Source of the DNA: Streptomyces sp. WM6386
GTDB lineage: Bacteria; Actinomycetota; Actinomycetes; Streptomycetales; Streptomycetaceae
DNA: 64,000 bases
Assembly: GCF_000972385.1 (NCBI RefSeq)
Contig: NZ_JXTE01000003.1
Coordinates: 1 to 64,000, forward strand
Direction: 5' to 3'
The notes under the pieces were generated by a model. That model did no database searches. It worked only from the letters and a program-made list of their open reading frames with translations, and was not told where the DNA came from. The position numbers and the translations under genes were made by a program. How positions within the stretch are numbered: position 1 is the stretch's first letter; each line of letters begins with the position of its first letter. Of the stretch, positions 44,077-53,428 are shown piece after piece.

Positions 44077-47000
44077 ATGGCAGCCATACACGAGAGCAGT
44101 GCTCTCGGCCTGCTCGAGGAAGAGATCCGCGAGCGGTTCGGCGATACGGCACGTTTCTCCGGGGGCCCCGCGGCCTCTCCGCGCACGCTCGTCGACGTCT
44201 TCGACGCGTCGGTGCGGTCCTACCCGGACGAGCCCGCGCTGGACGACGGGACGACCTGCCTGACCTACCGTGCGCTCGCCGTGGAGGTCGAGCGGCTGCG
44301 CCGCGGGCTCACGGACGCCGGGGTCGGGCTCGGCGACCGGGTGGGTGTCCGCGTTCCGTCCGGGACCAACGACCTCTACATCGCGATTCTCGCGGTGCTC
44401 GCCGCCGGCGCCGCCTACGTCCCCGTGGACGCCGAGGACCCGGACGAGCGGGCCGAGCTGGTGTTCGGCGAGGCGGACGTACGGGCCGTCGTCGGGGCCG
44501 GTCACGAACTGACCGTCACCGGACGCAGCGAGGTCCCCGCCGCGCGGCCCGGCATCGAGCACGACGCGTGGATCATCTTCACCTCCGGATCGACCGGAAA
44601 GCCCAAGGGCGTCGCCGTCAGCCACCGCAGTGCCGCCGCGTTCGTGGACGCCGAGGCCGCGCTGTTCCTCACCGACGACCCCATCGGTCCGGCTGACAGG
44701 GTCATGGCGGGGCTGTCAGTCGCGTTCGACGCGTCCTGCGAGGAGATGTGGCTGGCGTGGCGGTACGGGGCCTGTCTGGTGCCGGTGCCACGTGCGCAGG
44801 TCAGGAGCGGTGCCGATCTGGGGCCGTGGCTGGTGGAGCAGGAGATCACCGTCGTGTCGACGGTGCCGACGCTGGCCGCGCTCTGGGAGCCGGAGACCCT
44901 CAATGACGTACGGCTGCTGATCTTCGGCGGTGAGGCCTGCCCGCCCGAGCTGGTGCAGCGGCTGGTGACCGAGGGGCGCGAGGTCTGGAACACGTACGGG
45001 CCGACCGAGGCGACCGTCGTGGCCTGTGCCTCGCTGATGAGCGGCGAGGAGCCGATCCGGATCGGGCTGCCGCTGGACGGCTGGGAGCTGGCCGTCGTCG
45101 ACGAGGCCGGGACGCCCGTACCGATGGGCGCCAGTGGACAGTTGGTGATCGGCGGGGTCGGGCTCGCCCGGTACCTGGACGCCGAGAAGGACGCGGAGAA
45201 GTACGCGCCGCTGCAGTCGCTGGGCTGGGAACGGGCGTACCGCAGCGGTGACCTCGTCAAGGCGGAGCCGGAGGGGGTGGTCTTCCTCGGGCGGGCCGAC
45301 GAGCAGATCAAGCTCGGCGGGCGTCGTATCGAGCTCGGTGAGGTCGACGCCGCTCTTCAGGCGTTGCCGGGAGTCGCGGGAGCGGCTGCCGCCGTGCGCA
45401 CCGCCCGCAGCGGCAACCAGCTCCTTGTCGGCTACGTCGTCACGCAGGACGGCTGGGACCAGGCGACAGCGGTCGAGAAGCTGCGGGCCGAACTGCCCGC
45501 GGCCCTGGTGCCGTTGCTGGCACCGGTCGACGAACTGCCGACCCGGACGTCGGGCAAGGTGGACCGCGCCGCCCTGCCGTGGCCGCTGGAGAACCTCGAG
45601 ACCAGCGGTCCCGCCGAGCAGCTCTACGGCACCGAGGCGTGGCTCGCCGAGCAGTGGAGCGAGGTGCTCGGCATCCCCGTGTCGAGTGCGCGTGACGACT
45701 TCTTCGCGATCGGCGGCAGCAGTCTCGCCGCCGCCCAGCTCACCACACGGCTGCGCACCCGCTATCCGAGCGCGGCCGTTCTCGACATCTACCAGCGGCC
45801 CGTGCTGCGGAAGTTGGCGCGGCACCTGGAGGAGTCCTCGCAGGACGACGGGGCCGCGCGGATCGTCGCCCCGGTCCCGGTGCGCGCCCAGGCGATCCAA
45901 CTCCTCGCCATGATCCCCCTGTTCACCCTGCTCGGACTGCGCTGGACCGTGGTCCTGACCGCGCTGGGCAACGTACTGCCCTACACGTGGCTGCCGACCG
46001 CCTCCTGGTGGCTGGTCGGGGCGGCGGCGCTCGTGCTGTTCAGCCCGCCCGGCCGGCTCGCGATCGCCGCGGGCGGGGCGCGGCTGCTGCTGCGGGGTGT
46101 GCAGCCGGGACGGTACGCGCGCGGTGGCGGTGTGCATCTGCGGCTGTGGGCGGCCGAGCGGCTGGCGGAGTTCTCCGGGGCGACCTCGCTGACCGGATCG
46201 TGGCTGGAGCGGTACGCGCGGGCGCTGGGCGCCAAGATCGGCCCTGATGTCGACCTTCACTCGCTGCCGCCGGTGACCGGCATGCTCAAGCTGGGCCGGG
46301 GCGCTGCCGTCGAGTCCGAGGTGGACCTGTCCGGGTGGTGGCTGGACGGCGACCGGCTGGAGATCGGCCCGGTCAGGGTGGGCGCGCACGCGGTCGTCGG
46401 GACGCGCAGCATCCTCTTCCCGGGCGCGCGGGTCGGCAAGCGGGCCGAGGTGGCGCCGGGTTCGGCGGTCACCGGGCAGATCCCCACGGGTCAGCGCTGG
46501 GCGGGCGCGCCCGCGGTCAAGCTGGGCAAGGCCAAGCGGAACTGGCCCAAGGAACGGCCGCGCAAGGGCACGTACTGGCGTGCGATGTACGGCGTGACGG
46601 GCTTCGCGCTCACCGCGCTTCCGGTGCTGGCGGGGCTGGCCGCGTTCCTGGTCGGTCGCGTGTTCTTCACGCCGGACGCGCCCCTGACGGGCGCCGCCGC
46701 GGCCCTCGTACCGGCGACGCTCGCCTTCGGGCTGGCGTACGCGCTGCTGATCCTGGTCGCCGTACGACTGCTCAGCCTGAGGCTGCGCGAGGGCACGCAT
46801 CCGACCCACAGCCGGATCGGGTGGCAGGCCTGGACCGTCACGCAGCTGATGGACCGCTCGCGCGAGACCCTCTTCCCGCTGTACGCCGGGCTGGTCACGC
46901 CGGTGTGGCTGCGGCTGCTCGGGATGCGGATCGGGCGGGGTGCCGAGGTGTCGACCGTGCTGGCGCTGCCGAGCCTGACGACGGTCGGCGAGGGCGCGTT

Positions 47001-47928
47001 CCTGGCCGACGACACGCTGACCGCGCCGTACGAGCTCGGTGGCGGCTGGATGCGGATCGGGCGGGCGGAGATCGGGCGCCGGGCCTTCCTCGGGAACTCG
47101 GGGATGACCGCGCCGGGCCGGTCCGTGCCGGACGGCGGGCTCGTCGGGGTGCTGTCGGCGACGCCGAAGAAGGCGAAGAAGGGCAGCTCGTATCTGGGGC
47201 TGCCGCCGGTGAAGCTGCCGCGGGCCGCCGCCGGCGGTGACCAGAGCCGGACGTACGACCCGCCGGCGCGGCTGCTGTGGGCGCGCGGTCTGGTCGAGCT
47301 GTGCCGGATCGTGCCGGTGTTCTGCTCGGCGGCGATCGGCGTGCTGACGGTGGCGGCGCTGTGTGCGCTGGGTGTGTGGGCGTGGGCGCTGGCGGGGCTT
47401 GTGCTGCTCGCGGCGGGTGCCGTGGCCGGGCTGGTGTCCGTCGTCGCGAAGTGGCTGCTCGTGGGGCGGCACCGCGGTGGGGAGCATCCGCTGTGGAGCG
47501 GCTTCGTGTGGCGCAACGAGCTCGCGGACACGTTCGTCGAGGTCGTGGCGGTGCCGTGGCTGGCCGGTTCCGTGCCCGGTACGCCGCTGATGACGGCGTG
47601 GCTGCGGGGGCTCGGTGCGCACGTCGGCAAGGGCGTCTGGGTGGAGAGCTACTGGCTGCCGGAGACGGATCTGGTGACGCTGGGAGACGCGGCGACGGTG
47701 AACCGTGGCTGTGTGCTCCAGACGCACCTCTTCCACGACCGGATCTTGCGGACGGATACTGTGGTCCTCCGTGAGGGCGCGACGCTGGGTCCTGGCGGGA
47801 TCGTGCTGCCCGGCAGCACGATCGGGGCCCGGACGACCTTGGGCCCCGCGTCGCTCGTCATGGCAGCGGAGTCCGTCCCCGACGACACCCGTTGGCTCGG
47901 CAACCCGATCGAGGCATGGCGTCCCTGA
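44077..47928 (+). CDS. Pls/PosA-family membrane NRPS (adenylation-thiolation-membrane-acyltransferase-like domains)
   Basis: 1283 residues. Adenylation domain: A3 IIFTSGSTGKPKGVAVSH (about residue 165), A5 NTYGPTEAT, A7 YRSGDLV, A8 GRADEQIKLGGRRIELGEV, A10 TRTSGKVDR. Thiolation site FFAIGGSSLAAAQL (about residue 547). Then several membrane helices alternate with three regions rich in hexapeptide-like turns (about 720-830, 930-1040, 1165-1283). This is the layout of epsilon-poly-lysine synthetase, where the C-terminal part links monomers iteratively without a condensation domain. Reading the ten specificity residues against GrsA gives D-A-E-S-I-G-T-V-V-K, close to lysine codes as I remember them. 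A homopoly-amino acid product is therefore plausible. ATG at 44077; downstream M1 peptidase gene may be co-transcribed. Confidence 0.8.
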   Translation: MAAIHESSALGLLEEEIRERFGDTARFSGGPAASPRTLVDVFDASVRSYPDEPALDDGTTCLTYRALAVEVERLRRGLTDAGVGLGDRVGVRVPSGTNDLYIAILAVLAAGAAYVPVDAEDPDERAELVFGEADVRAVVGAGHELTVTGRSEVPAARPGIEHDAWIIFTSGSTGKPKGVAVSHRSAAAFVDAEAALFLTDDPIGPADRVMAGLSVAFDASCEEMWLAWRYGACLVPVPRAQVRSGADLGPWLVEQEITVVSTVPTLAALWEPETLNDVRLLIFGGEACPPELVQRLVTEGREVWNTYGPTEATVVACASLMSGEEPIRIGLPLDGWELAVVDEAGTPVPMGASGQLVIGGVGLARYLDAEKDAEKYAPLQSLGWERAYRSGDLVKAEPEGVVFLGRADEQIKLGGRRIELGEVDAALQALPGVAGAAAAVRTARSGNQLLVGYVVTQDGWDQATAVEKLRAELPAALVPLLAPVDELPTRTSGKVDRAALPWPLENLETSGPAEQLYGTEAWLAEQWSEVLGIPVSSARDDFFAIGGSSLAAAQLTTRLRTRYPSAAVLDIYQRPVLRKLARHLEESSQDDGAARIVAPVPVRAQAIQLLAMIPLFTLLGLRWTVVLTALGNVLPYTWLPTASWWLVGAAALVLFSPPGRLAIAAGGARLLLRGVQPGRYARGGGVHLRLWAAERLAEFSGATSLTGSWLERYARALGAKIGPDVDLHSLPPVTGMLKLGRGAAVESEVDLSGWWLDGDRLEIGPVRVGAHAVVGTRSILFPGARVGKRAEVAPGSAVTGQIPTGQRWAGAPAVKLGKAKRNWPKERPRKGTYWRAMYGVTGFALTALPVLAGLAAFLVGRVFFTPDAPLTGAAAALVPATLAFGLAYALLILVAVRLLSLRLREGTHPTHSRIGWQAWTVTQLMDRSRETLFPLYAGLVTPVWLRLLGMRIGRGAEVSTVLALPSLTTVGEGAFLADDTLTAPYELGGGWMRIGRAEIGRRAFLGNSGMTAPGRSVPDGGLVGVLSATPKKAKKGSSYLGLPPVKLPRAAAGGDQSRTYDPPARLLWARGLVELCRIVPVFCSAAIGVLTVAALCALGVWAWALAGLVLLAAGAVAGLVSVVAKWLLVGRHRGGEHPLWSGFVWRNELADTFVEVVAVPWLAGSVPGTPLMTAWLRGLGAHVGKGVWVESYWLPETDLVTLGDAATVNRGCVLQTHLFHDRILRTDTVVLREGATLGPGGIVLPGSTIGARTTLGPASLVMAAESVPDDTRWLGNPIEAWRP

Positions 47929-47978
47929 ACGCCGGCCACTCGGCACGGGAGAGCGGTGCACCCGAGCGGAGTGGTGGC

Positions 47979-49346
47979 ATGGCACAGGGAGTAGACACAG
48001 CGGTGGCGGTTCAGCAGGCGGCGGGTTCGGACCCGTATTTCCCGGAGAACGGTGACGCGCGGTACCGGGTGCACCGGTACGAGCTCGCGCTGGACTACCG
48101 CCCGGGCCCGAACCGGCTGTCCGGCACGGCCCGGATCAACGCCATAGCGGGACGGTCGCCGCTGGGCGAGTTCTTCCTGAACCTGGCCGACTTCAAGGTC
48201 GGCCGGGTGCGGGTGGACGGCCGGCAGCCGCACTACACGCATCGCGGCGGCAAGCTGCGGATCCGGCCCGCGAAGCCGGTCCGGCCGGGGGCCGCGTTCA
48301 CGGTCGAGGTGCACTGGGCGGGCAACCCCAAGCCGGTGAACAGCCCGTGGGGCGGCCTGGGCTGGGAGGAGCTGGAGGACGGGGCGCTGGTGGCGAGCCA
48401 GCCGATCGGGGCGCCGTCCTGGTACCCGTGCAACGACCGGCCGGCGGACAAGGCGTCGTACCAGATCTCGATCACGACACCGTCGGCGTACTCGGTGGTG
48501 GCGGGCGGGCGGCTGCTGACCCGTACCACGAAGGCCTCCACGACTACCTGGGTGTACGAGCAGTCGGCGCCGACGTCCAGCTATCTGGTGGGGCTGTCGA
48601 TCGGCAAGTACCAGACGGTGCTGCTGGGCGACCCCGGCCTCGGCGGGGTGCCGCAGCACGGGCACATCCCGTCGCATCTGCTCCCCAGGTTCTCCAGGGA
48701 CTTCGCGCGTCAGCCGCAGATGATGGACCTGTTCCAGGAGCTCTTCGGCCCCTACCCCTTCGACGAGTACGCGGTCGTGGTGACGGAGGAGGAGCTCGAT
48801 GTCCCCGTCGAGGCACAGGGGTTGTCGCTGTTCGGCGCCAACCACGTGGACGGGGCGCGGGGTTCGGAGCGGCTGGTCGCGCACGAGCTGGCCCATCAGT
48901 GGTTCGGCAACAGTGTGTCCATCGCGGACTGGCGGCACATCTGGCTGAACGAGGGGTTCGCGAAGTACGCCGAGTGGCTGTGGTCGGAGCGCTCCGGCGG
49001 GCGGACGGCCCAGCAACTCGCCGCCGTCGCACATCGGTTGCTGTCGGGACTCCCGCAGGATCTGAAGCTGGCCGATCCGGGCCGCAAGTCGATGTTCGAC
49101 GACCGGCTCTACGAACGGGGCGGGCTGACCGTGCACGCGGTGCGGTGCGCGATGGGCGACGTGGCCTTCTTCCGCATGCTGCGCGGCTGGGCGGGGCTGC
49201 ACCGGAGCGGCGCGGTGACCACGACGACGTTCACCGCGCATGCCTCGCGCTTCTCGCCCGAGCCGCTGGACGAGGTGTTCCAGGCGTGGGTGTACGGGAC
49301 GGCGCTGCCGCCGGTGCCATTGCCCGAGACGCGGGCGGCCGGCTAG
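47979..49346 (+). CDS. M1 family zinc metallopeptidase
   Basis: A compact 455-residue aminopeptidase-N-type enzyme. Zinc motif HELAHQWFGN with the distal Glu in WLNEGFAKY; the exopeptidase region normally reading GAMEN is replaced by VEAQGLSLFGANHV. No signal peptide, and the C-terminal ARM-like domain of full-length PepN is missing. The ATG at 47979 (after GGAGTGG) is preferred; an ATG at 47916 would overlap the NRPS gene by 13 bp. Closeness to the poly-amino-acid synthetase gene suggests it might trim that product, an inference only. Confidence 0.8.
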   Translation: MAQGVDTAVAVQQAAGSDPYFPENGDARYRVHRYELALDYRPGPNRLSGTARINAIAGRSPLGEFFLNLADFKVGRVRVDGRQPHYTHRGGKLRIRPAKPVRPGAAFTVEVHWAGNPKPVNSPWGGLGWEELEDGALVASQPIGAPSWYPCNDRPADKASYQISITTPSAYSVVAGGRLLTRTTKASTTTWVYEQSAPTSSYLVGLSIGKYQTVLLGDPGLGGVPQHGHIPSHLLPRFSRDFARQPQMMDLFQELFGPYPFDEYAVVVTEEELDVPVEAQGLSLFGANHVDGARGSERLVAHELAHQWFGNSVSIADWRHIWLNEGFAKYAEWLWSERSGGRTAQQLAAVAHRLLSGLPQDLKLADPGRKSMFDDRLYERGGLTVHAVRCAMGDVAFFRMLRGWAGLHRSGAVTTTTFTAHASRFSPEPLDEVFQAWVYGTALPPVPLPETRAAG

Positions 49347-49365
49347 TTCCGGGAGAATGACGGCC

Positions 49366-49740
49366 ATGAGCACGCGTTCCTGCCCCTGCGGCCTGCCCGA
49401 GCCCTACGACAAGTGCTGCGGCCGCTATCACGTCGGCGCCGCCGCGGCACCGACCGCCGAGGCGCTCATGCGGTCGCGGTACTGCGCCTTCGTCAAGCAG
49501 GACGCCGCCTATCTGCTGCGGACCTGGCATCCTCGGACCCGGCCCGCGAGCCTCGACTTCGACGCTGGCATGCGGTGGACCGGTCTGGAGATCCTCGGCA
49601 CGGGGGACGGGTCGGCGTTCCACTCGGTCGGGACGGTGACCTTCCGGGCCTCGTTCCGGGGCGGGTCGCTGCACGAGCGGAGCCGGTTCGAGCGGGTGGA
49701 CGGGGCGTGGGTCTATGTGGACGGGGACTTCCTGGAGTGA
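49366..49740 (+). CDS. YchJ-like SEC-C domain protein
   Basis: A 124-residue protein. N-terminal zinc-binding SEC-C motif CPCGLPEPYDKCCGRYH (Cys-x-Cys-x8-Cys-Cys) is followed by the YchJ core APTAEALMRSRYCAFV and a small NTF2-like sheet ending SRFERVDGAWVYVDGD. The ATG at 49366 is preferred to 49357 since GGGAG (49351-49355) is then 10 bases away. Function unknown in this family. Confidence 0.85.
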   Translation: MSTRSCPCGLPEPYDKCCGRYHVGAAAAPTAEALMRSRYCAFVKQDAAYLLRTWHPRTRPASLDFDAGMRWTGLEILGTGDGSAFHSVGTVTFRASFRGGSLHERSRFERVDGAWVYVDGDFLE

Positions 49741-49783
49741 CCGTCCTGGCGGGCACTCGGTGCCGTCGGAGTGGGAGACCTCT

Positions 49784-50533
49784 TCAGCGGATCGATGACC
49801 CGCTCGATGTCCGTGCGTCGGTCTCCCCCGGTCCCGGTGCGAGGATGTCCAGCTCCTGCAACGCGCCCACCGTGATCTCCCGGGTCAGCGTCTCCGCGCG
49901 GACCGCGTCGCCGGCGCGAACCGCCTCGGCGACCTGGACGTGCAACGTCACCGCGGCGGGGTCGGGGTCCTCGAACATGACCTCGTGGTGGGTGCGGCCG
50001 GCGAGGACCTCGGCGACGACGTCTCCGAGGCGGGCGAACATCTCGTTGCCGGAGGCGTTGAGGATCACGCGGTGGAAGGCCATGTCGTGGATCAGATAGC
50101 CCTCCAGCTGGTGGCCCCGTGAGTGGGCGACCATGCCCAGTGCGCACTCGGTGAGTTCCGCGCACTGCTCCGCCGTGGCGTTCTTCGCCGCCAGGCCCGC
50201 CGCGACCGGTTCGAGCGCGGAGCGCAGGACCGTCAGTGACCGCAGCTGCCCGGGGCGGTCGGCGCCGGCCAGGCGCCAGCGGATGACCTGCGGGTCGTAG
50301 ACGTTCCACTGCGCCTTCGGACGGACCGTCACGCCCACGCGGCGGCGGGACTCGACCAGGTGCATGGACTCCAGGACGCGGACCGCCTCCCGCATCACCG
50401 AGCGGGACACATCGAACTGCTGGGCCAGTTCGTCCGTGCGCAGAACGCTGCCCGGCGGGTACTCGCCCGCGGTGATCGCGGGGCCGAGGGATTCCAGTAC
50501 TTGGCCGTGCAGCCCCCGGCCCGATGTGCTCAT
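49784..50533 (-). CDS. GntR-family (FadR subfamily) gluconate operon repressor
   Basis: A 249-residue repressor. Winged helix with EYPPGSVLRTDELAQQFDVS and RSVMREAVRVLESM; FCD domain with metal ligands in LIHDMAFHRVILNASGNEM and VQVAEAVRAGD. It is divergent from the gluconokinase gene, with a near-perfect palindrome between (50565-50581), the classic layout of a local repressor. Likely effectors are gluconate or 6-phosphogluconate (inferred from neighbours). Confidence 0.85.
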   Translation of the reverse strand: MSTSGRGLHGQVLESLGPAITAGEYPPGSVLRTDELAQQFDVSRSVMREAVRVLESMHLVESRRRVGVTVRPKAQWNVYDPQVIRWRLAGADRPGQLRSLTVLRSALEPVAAGLAAKNATAEQCAELTECALGMVAHSRGHQLEGYLIHDMAFHRVILNASGNEMFARLGDVVAEVLAGRTHHEVMFEDPDPAAVTLHVQVAEAVRAGDAVRAETLTREITVGALQELDILAPGPGETDARTSSGSSIR

Positions 50534-50564
50534 GCACTCAGCGTACGCGTCAGGTCACGGACTC

Positions 50565-50581
50565 AAAAAGTCAGACTTATT
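50565..50581. promoter_or_regulatory. operator of the gluconate operon
   Basis: AAAAAGTC-A-GACTTATT: 8-bp arms with one mismatch, perfect core AAGTC-A-GACTT (50568-50578), in the 149-bp gap between the divergent repressor and gntK. A second CAGACT follows 16 bp downstream. Spacing suits a FadR-type dimer. Confidence 0.55.
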
Positions 50582-50682
50582 CATCACAGACTCTTGAATT
50601 TGTCGTACCTAATGGGTTTCAGTTGCGTCGACGCCCCGAGGGCGTCCACGTGTCGATGAAGACAGCAGACAGTGAGAGCACC

Positions 50683-51198
50683 ATGCAGCAGCTGCACACC
50701 CCCCATGTCGTCGTGGTGATGGGCGTCGCGGGCACCGGCAAGACCACCATCGGTCCGCTGCTCGCCGCCCGTCTCGGCGTCCCGTACGCCGAGGGCGACG
50801 ACTTCCACCCGCCGGCCAACATCGCCAAGATGTCGGCCGGCACCCCGCTCACCGACGAGGACCGGTGGCCCTGGCTGGACGCCATCGGCGACTGGGCGGA
50901 CGGACGGGCGGGGCTCGGCGGGGTGGTCAGCTGCTCGGCGCTGAAGCGCTCGTACCGTGACCGGCTGCGCGCCGCCGCTCCCGGGCTCGTCTTCGTGCAC
51001 CTCGCGGGCGATCGCGCCCTGATCGAGGACCGCATGTCCCATCGGCAGGGGCACTTCATGCCGACCGCACTGCTCGACTCCCAGTTCGCGACCCTCCAGC
51101 CGCTTCAGGAGGACGAGGCGGGAGTGGTGGTGGACGTCACCGGCAGCCCCGAGGAGATCACCGGCCGGGCCGCGAAGGCCCTGACCGAACTCCCGTAA
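50683..51198 (+). CDS. gntK: gluconokinase
   Basis: Phosphorylates D-gluconate to 6-phosphogluconate with ATP, feeding the pentose phosphate pathway. It has 171 residues. P-loop VMGVAGTGKTTIG, the substrate segment EGDDFHPPANIAKMSAGTPL, DRWPWLD and the CSALKRSYRDRLR lid region are family hallmarks. The ATG at 50683 (after GTGAGAG) is preferred; in-frame starts at 50650 and 50656 would add about ten residues before the P-loop. First gene of the gluconate/idonate operon. Confidence 0.93.
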   Translation: MQQLHTPHVVVVMGVAGTGKTTIGPLLAARLGVPYAEGDDFHPPANIAKMSAGTPLTDEDRWPWLDAIGDWADGRAGLGGVVSCSALKRSYRDRLRAAAPGLVFVHLAGDRALIEDRMSHRQGHFMPTALLDSQFATLQPLQEDEAGVVVDVTGSPEEITGRAAKALTELP

Positions 51199-51249
51199 CC
51201 CCCCGCGCAAGACCCCCTCCCCCATCCCCGTACCTGCAAGGGAACCCCC

Positions 51250-52647
51250 GTGACCAGACTCAGCGTCGAGTTGCTGGCAGCGGATCCGGTCGAGCCCATC
51301 ACCTCGGCCGGTCACGCTCAGCTGGGCATCGCAGTCCTGGCGGGCATCGCCGTCATCGTCCTGCTCATCACCAAGTTCAAGCTCCACGCGTTCCTGTCGC
51401 TGACCATCGGATCGCTGGCGCTGGGCGCGTTCGCCGGAGCGCCGCTCGACAAGGTCATCACCAGCTTCACCGGCGGCCTCGGCACCACCGTCGCCGGCGT
51501 GGGCGTGCTGATCGCGCTCGGCGCGATCCTCGGCAAGATGCTCGCCGACTCCGGCGGCGCCGACCAGATCGTCGACACCATCCTCGCCAGGGCGGGCGGC
51601 CGCTCGATGCCGTGGGCGATGGTGCTGATCGCCTCCGTGATCGGTCTGCCGCTGTTCTTCGAGGTCGGCGTCGTGCTGCTGATCCCGGTCGTGCTGATGG
51701 TCGCCAAGCGCGGCAACTACTCGCTGATGCGGATCGGCATCCCGGCGCTGGCCGGTCTGTCCGTGATGCACGGCCTGGTCCCGCCGCACCCCGGCCCGCT
51801 GGTCGCGATCGACGCGATCGGGGCCGACCTGGGTGTCACCCTGGCGCTCGGCGTGCTCGTCGCCATCCCGACGGTGATCATCGCCGGTCCGCTGTTCTCC
51901 CGGTACGCGGCCCGCTGGGTGGACGTCCCGGCGCCGGACAGGATGATCCCGCAGCGCCCGTCCGAGGACCTGGAGAAGCGTCCCGGCTTCGGTGCCACGC
52001 TGATCACCATCCTGCTGCCGGTCATCCTGATGCTCTCCAAGGCGCTCGTCGACATCGTCATCGACGACCCCGAGAACACCACGCAGCGGGTCTTCGACGT
52101 CATCGGTTCGCCGCTGATCGCCCTGCTCGCCTCGGTGCTCCTCGGCATCTTCACGCTGCTGCGGCCCGCCGGGTTCGGCAGGGAGCGCCTCACGCCGCTG
52201 GTCGAGAAGGGCCTCGCGCCCATCGCCGGCATCCTCCTGATCGTCGGCGCGGGCGGCGGCTTCAAGCAGACGCTGATCGACACCGGCGTGGGCGCCATGA
52301 TCCTGGACATCTCCGAGGACTGGTCGATCCCGGCGCTGCTGCTGGCCTGGCTGATCGCGGTGGCCATCCGGCTCGCGACGGGCTCGGCGACGGTGGCGAC
52401 CGTGTCGGCCGCGGGGCTCGTGGCTCCGCTGGCCGCCGACATGTCGACGACCCACGCGGCCCTGCTGGTCCTCGCCATCGGCGCCGGCTCGCTCTTCTTC
52501 AGCCATGTCAATGACGCCGGGTTCTGGCTGGTCAAGGAGTACTTCGGCCTGAGCGTCGGCCAGACCCTCAAGACCTGGTCCGTCATGGAGACGATCATCT
52601 CGGTGGTCGCCGGTGGCCTGGTCCTGCTGCTCTCGCTGATCATCTAG
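51250..52647 (+). CDS. gluconate:H+ symporter (GntP family)
   Basis: A 465-residue membrane transporter with about 12 or more hydrophobic segments. Family motifs: ALGAILGKMLADSGGADQI, GLPLFFEVGVVLLIPV, HGLVPPHPGPL, and RLATGSATVATVSAAGL near the C terminus. GTG start at 51250 after GCAAGGGAAC. Takes up gluconate or idonate together with protons; lies 51 bp after gntK. Confidence 0.92.
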   Translation: MTRLSVELLAADPVEPITSAGHAQLGIAVLAGIAVIVLLITKFKLHAFLSLTIGSLALGAFAGAPLDKVITSFTGGLGTTVAGVGVLIALGAILGKMLADSGGADQIVDTILARAGGRSMPWAMVLIASVIGLPLFFEVGVVLLIPVVLMVAKRGNYSLMRIGIPALAGLSVMHGLVPPHPGPLVAIDAIGADLGVTLALGVLVAIPTVIIAGPLFSRYAARWVDVPAPDRMIPQRPSEDLEKRPGFGATLITILLPVILMLSKALVDIVIDDPENTTQRVFDVIGSPLIALLASVLLGIFTLLRPAGFGRERLTPLVEKGLAPIAGILLIVGAGGGFKQTLIDTGVGAMILDISEDWSIPALLLAWLIAVAIRLATGSATVATVSAAGLVAPLAADMSTTHAALLVLAIGAGSLFFSHVNDAGFWLVKEYFGLSVGQTLKTWSVMETIISVVAGGLVLLLSLII

Positions 52648-52666
52648 GGATACGAGGAGTACGACG

Positions 52667-53428
52667 ATGAGTCACCCTCTGTTCGACATCAGCGGCAGGA
52701 CCGCCCTGGTCACAGGCTCCAGCCGGGGCATCGGACTCGCCCTGGCCCGGGGTCTCGCGGAGGCCGGCTGCACGGTGGTCCTCAACGGGCGGGACGCCGA
52801 GCGGCTCACCAAGGCCGCCGCCGAACTGCCCGGCGACCGCATCCACACGGCCGTGTTCGACGTGACCGACGGCGCCTCGGTGGCCGCCGGGATCGCGGAC
52901 GTCGAGGACCGGGTCGGCCCGCTCGACATCCTGGTCAACAACGCGGGCATGCAACTGCGCGCCCCGCTCCTGGAGTTCACCGACTCCGACTGGCACCGCA
53001 TCCTGGACACCAACCTGACCAGCGCGTTCCTGGTCGGCCGGGAAGCGGCCCGGCGGATGACGGAACGCGGCCACGGAAAGATCGTCAACATCTGCTCGCT
53101 GCAGAGCGAGGTGGCCCGTCCCGGCATCGCGCCGTACGCCGCCACCAAGGGCGCGCTGAAGATGCTCACCAAGGGCATGTGCGCCGACTGGGGCCCGCAG
53201 GGCGTCCAGGTCAACGGTCTCGGCCCCGGCTACATCGAGACCGAGCTGACCCAAGCCCTCGTCGAGGACGAGGAGTTCAGCTCCTGGGTGCGTCGCCGCA
53301 CCCCGGCCGGCCGCTGGGGCCGTACGCAGGACCTGGTGGGCGGGGTGCTCTTCCTCGCCTCGCCCGCCGCGGACTTCGTCAGCGGGCAGATCCTGTACGT
53401 CGACGGCGGAATGACGAGCGTGCTGTGA
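52667..53428 (+). CDS. idnO: SDR oxidoreductase, probable gluconate 5-dehydrogenase
   Basis: A 253-residue classical short-chain dehydrogenase. Cofactor motif TGSSRGIGLALA, NNAG, catalytic Ser in NICSLQSE and Tyr-Lys in YAATKG. The sequence order (RTALVTGSSRGIG, GLGPGYIETELTQAL, SGQILYVDGGM) is that of IdnO/Ga5DH. It would reduce 5-keto-D-gluconate to gluconate (NADPH) for GntK. ATG at 52667 after ACGAGGAG. Its stop overlaps the idnD start by one base. Confidence 0.85.
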   Translation: MSHPLFDISGRTALVTGSSRGIGLALARGLAEAGCTVVLNGRDAERLTKAAAELPGDRIHTAVFDVTDGASVAAGIADVEDRVGPLDILVNNAGMQLRAPLLEFTDSDWHRILDTNLTSAFLVGREAARRMTERGHGKIVNICSLQSEVARPGIAPYAATKGALKMLTKGMCADWGPQGVQVNGLGPGYIETELTQALVEDEEFSSWVRRRTPAGRWGRTQDLVGGVLFLASPAADFVSGQILYVDGGMTSVL

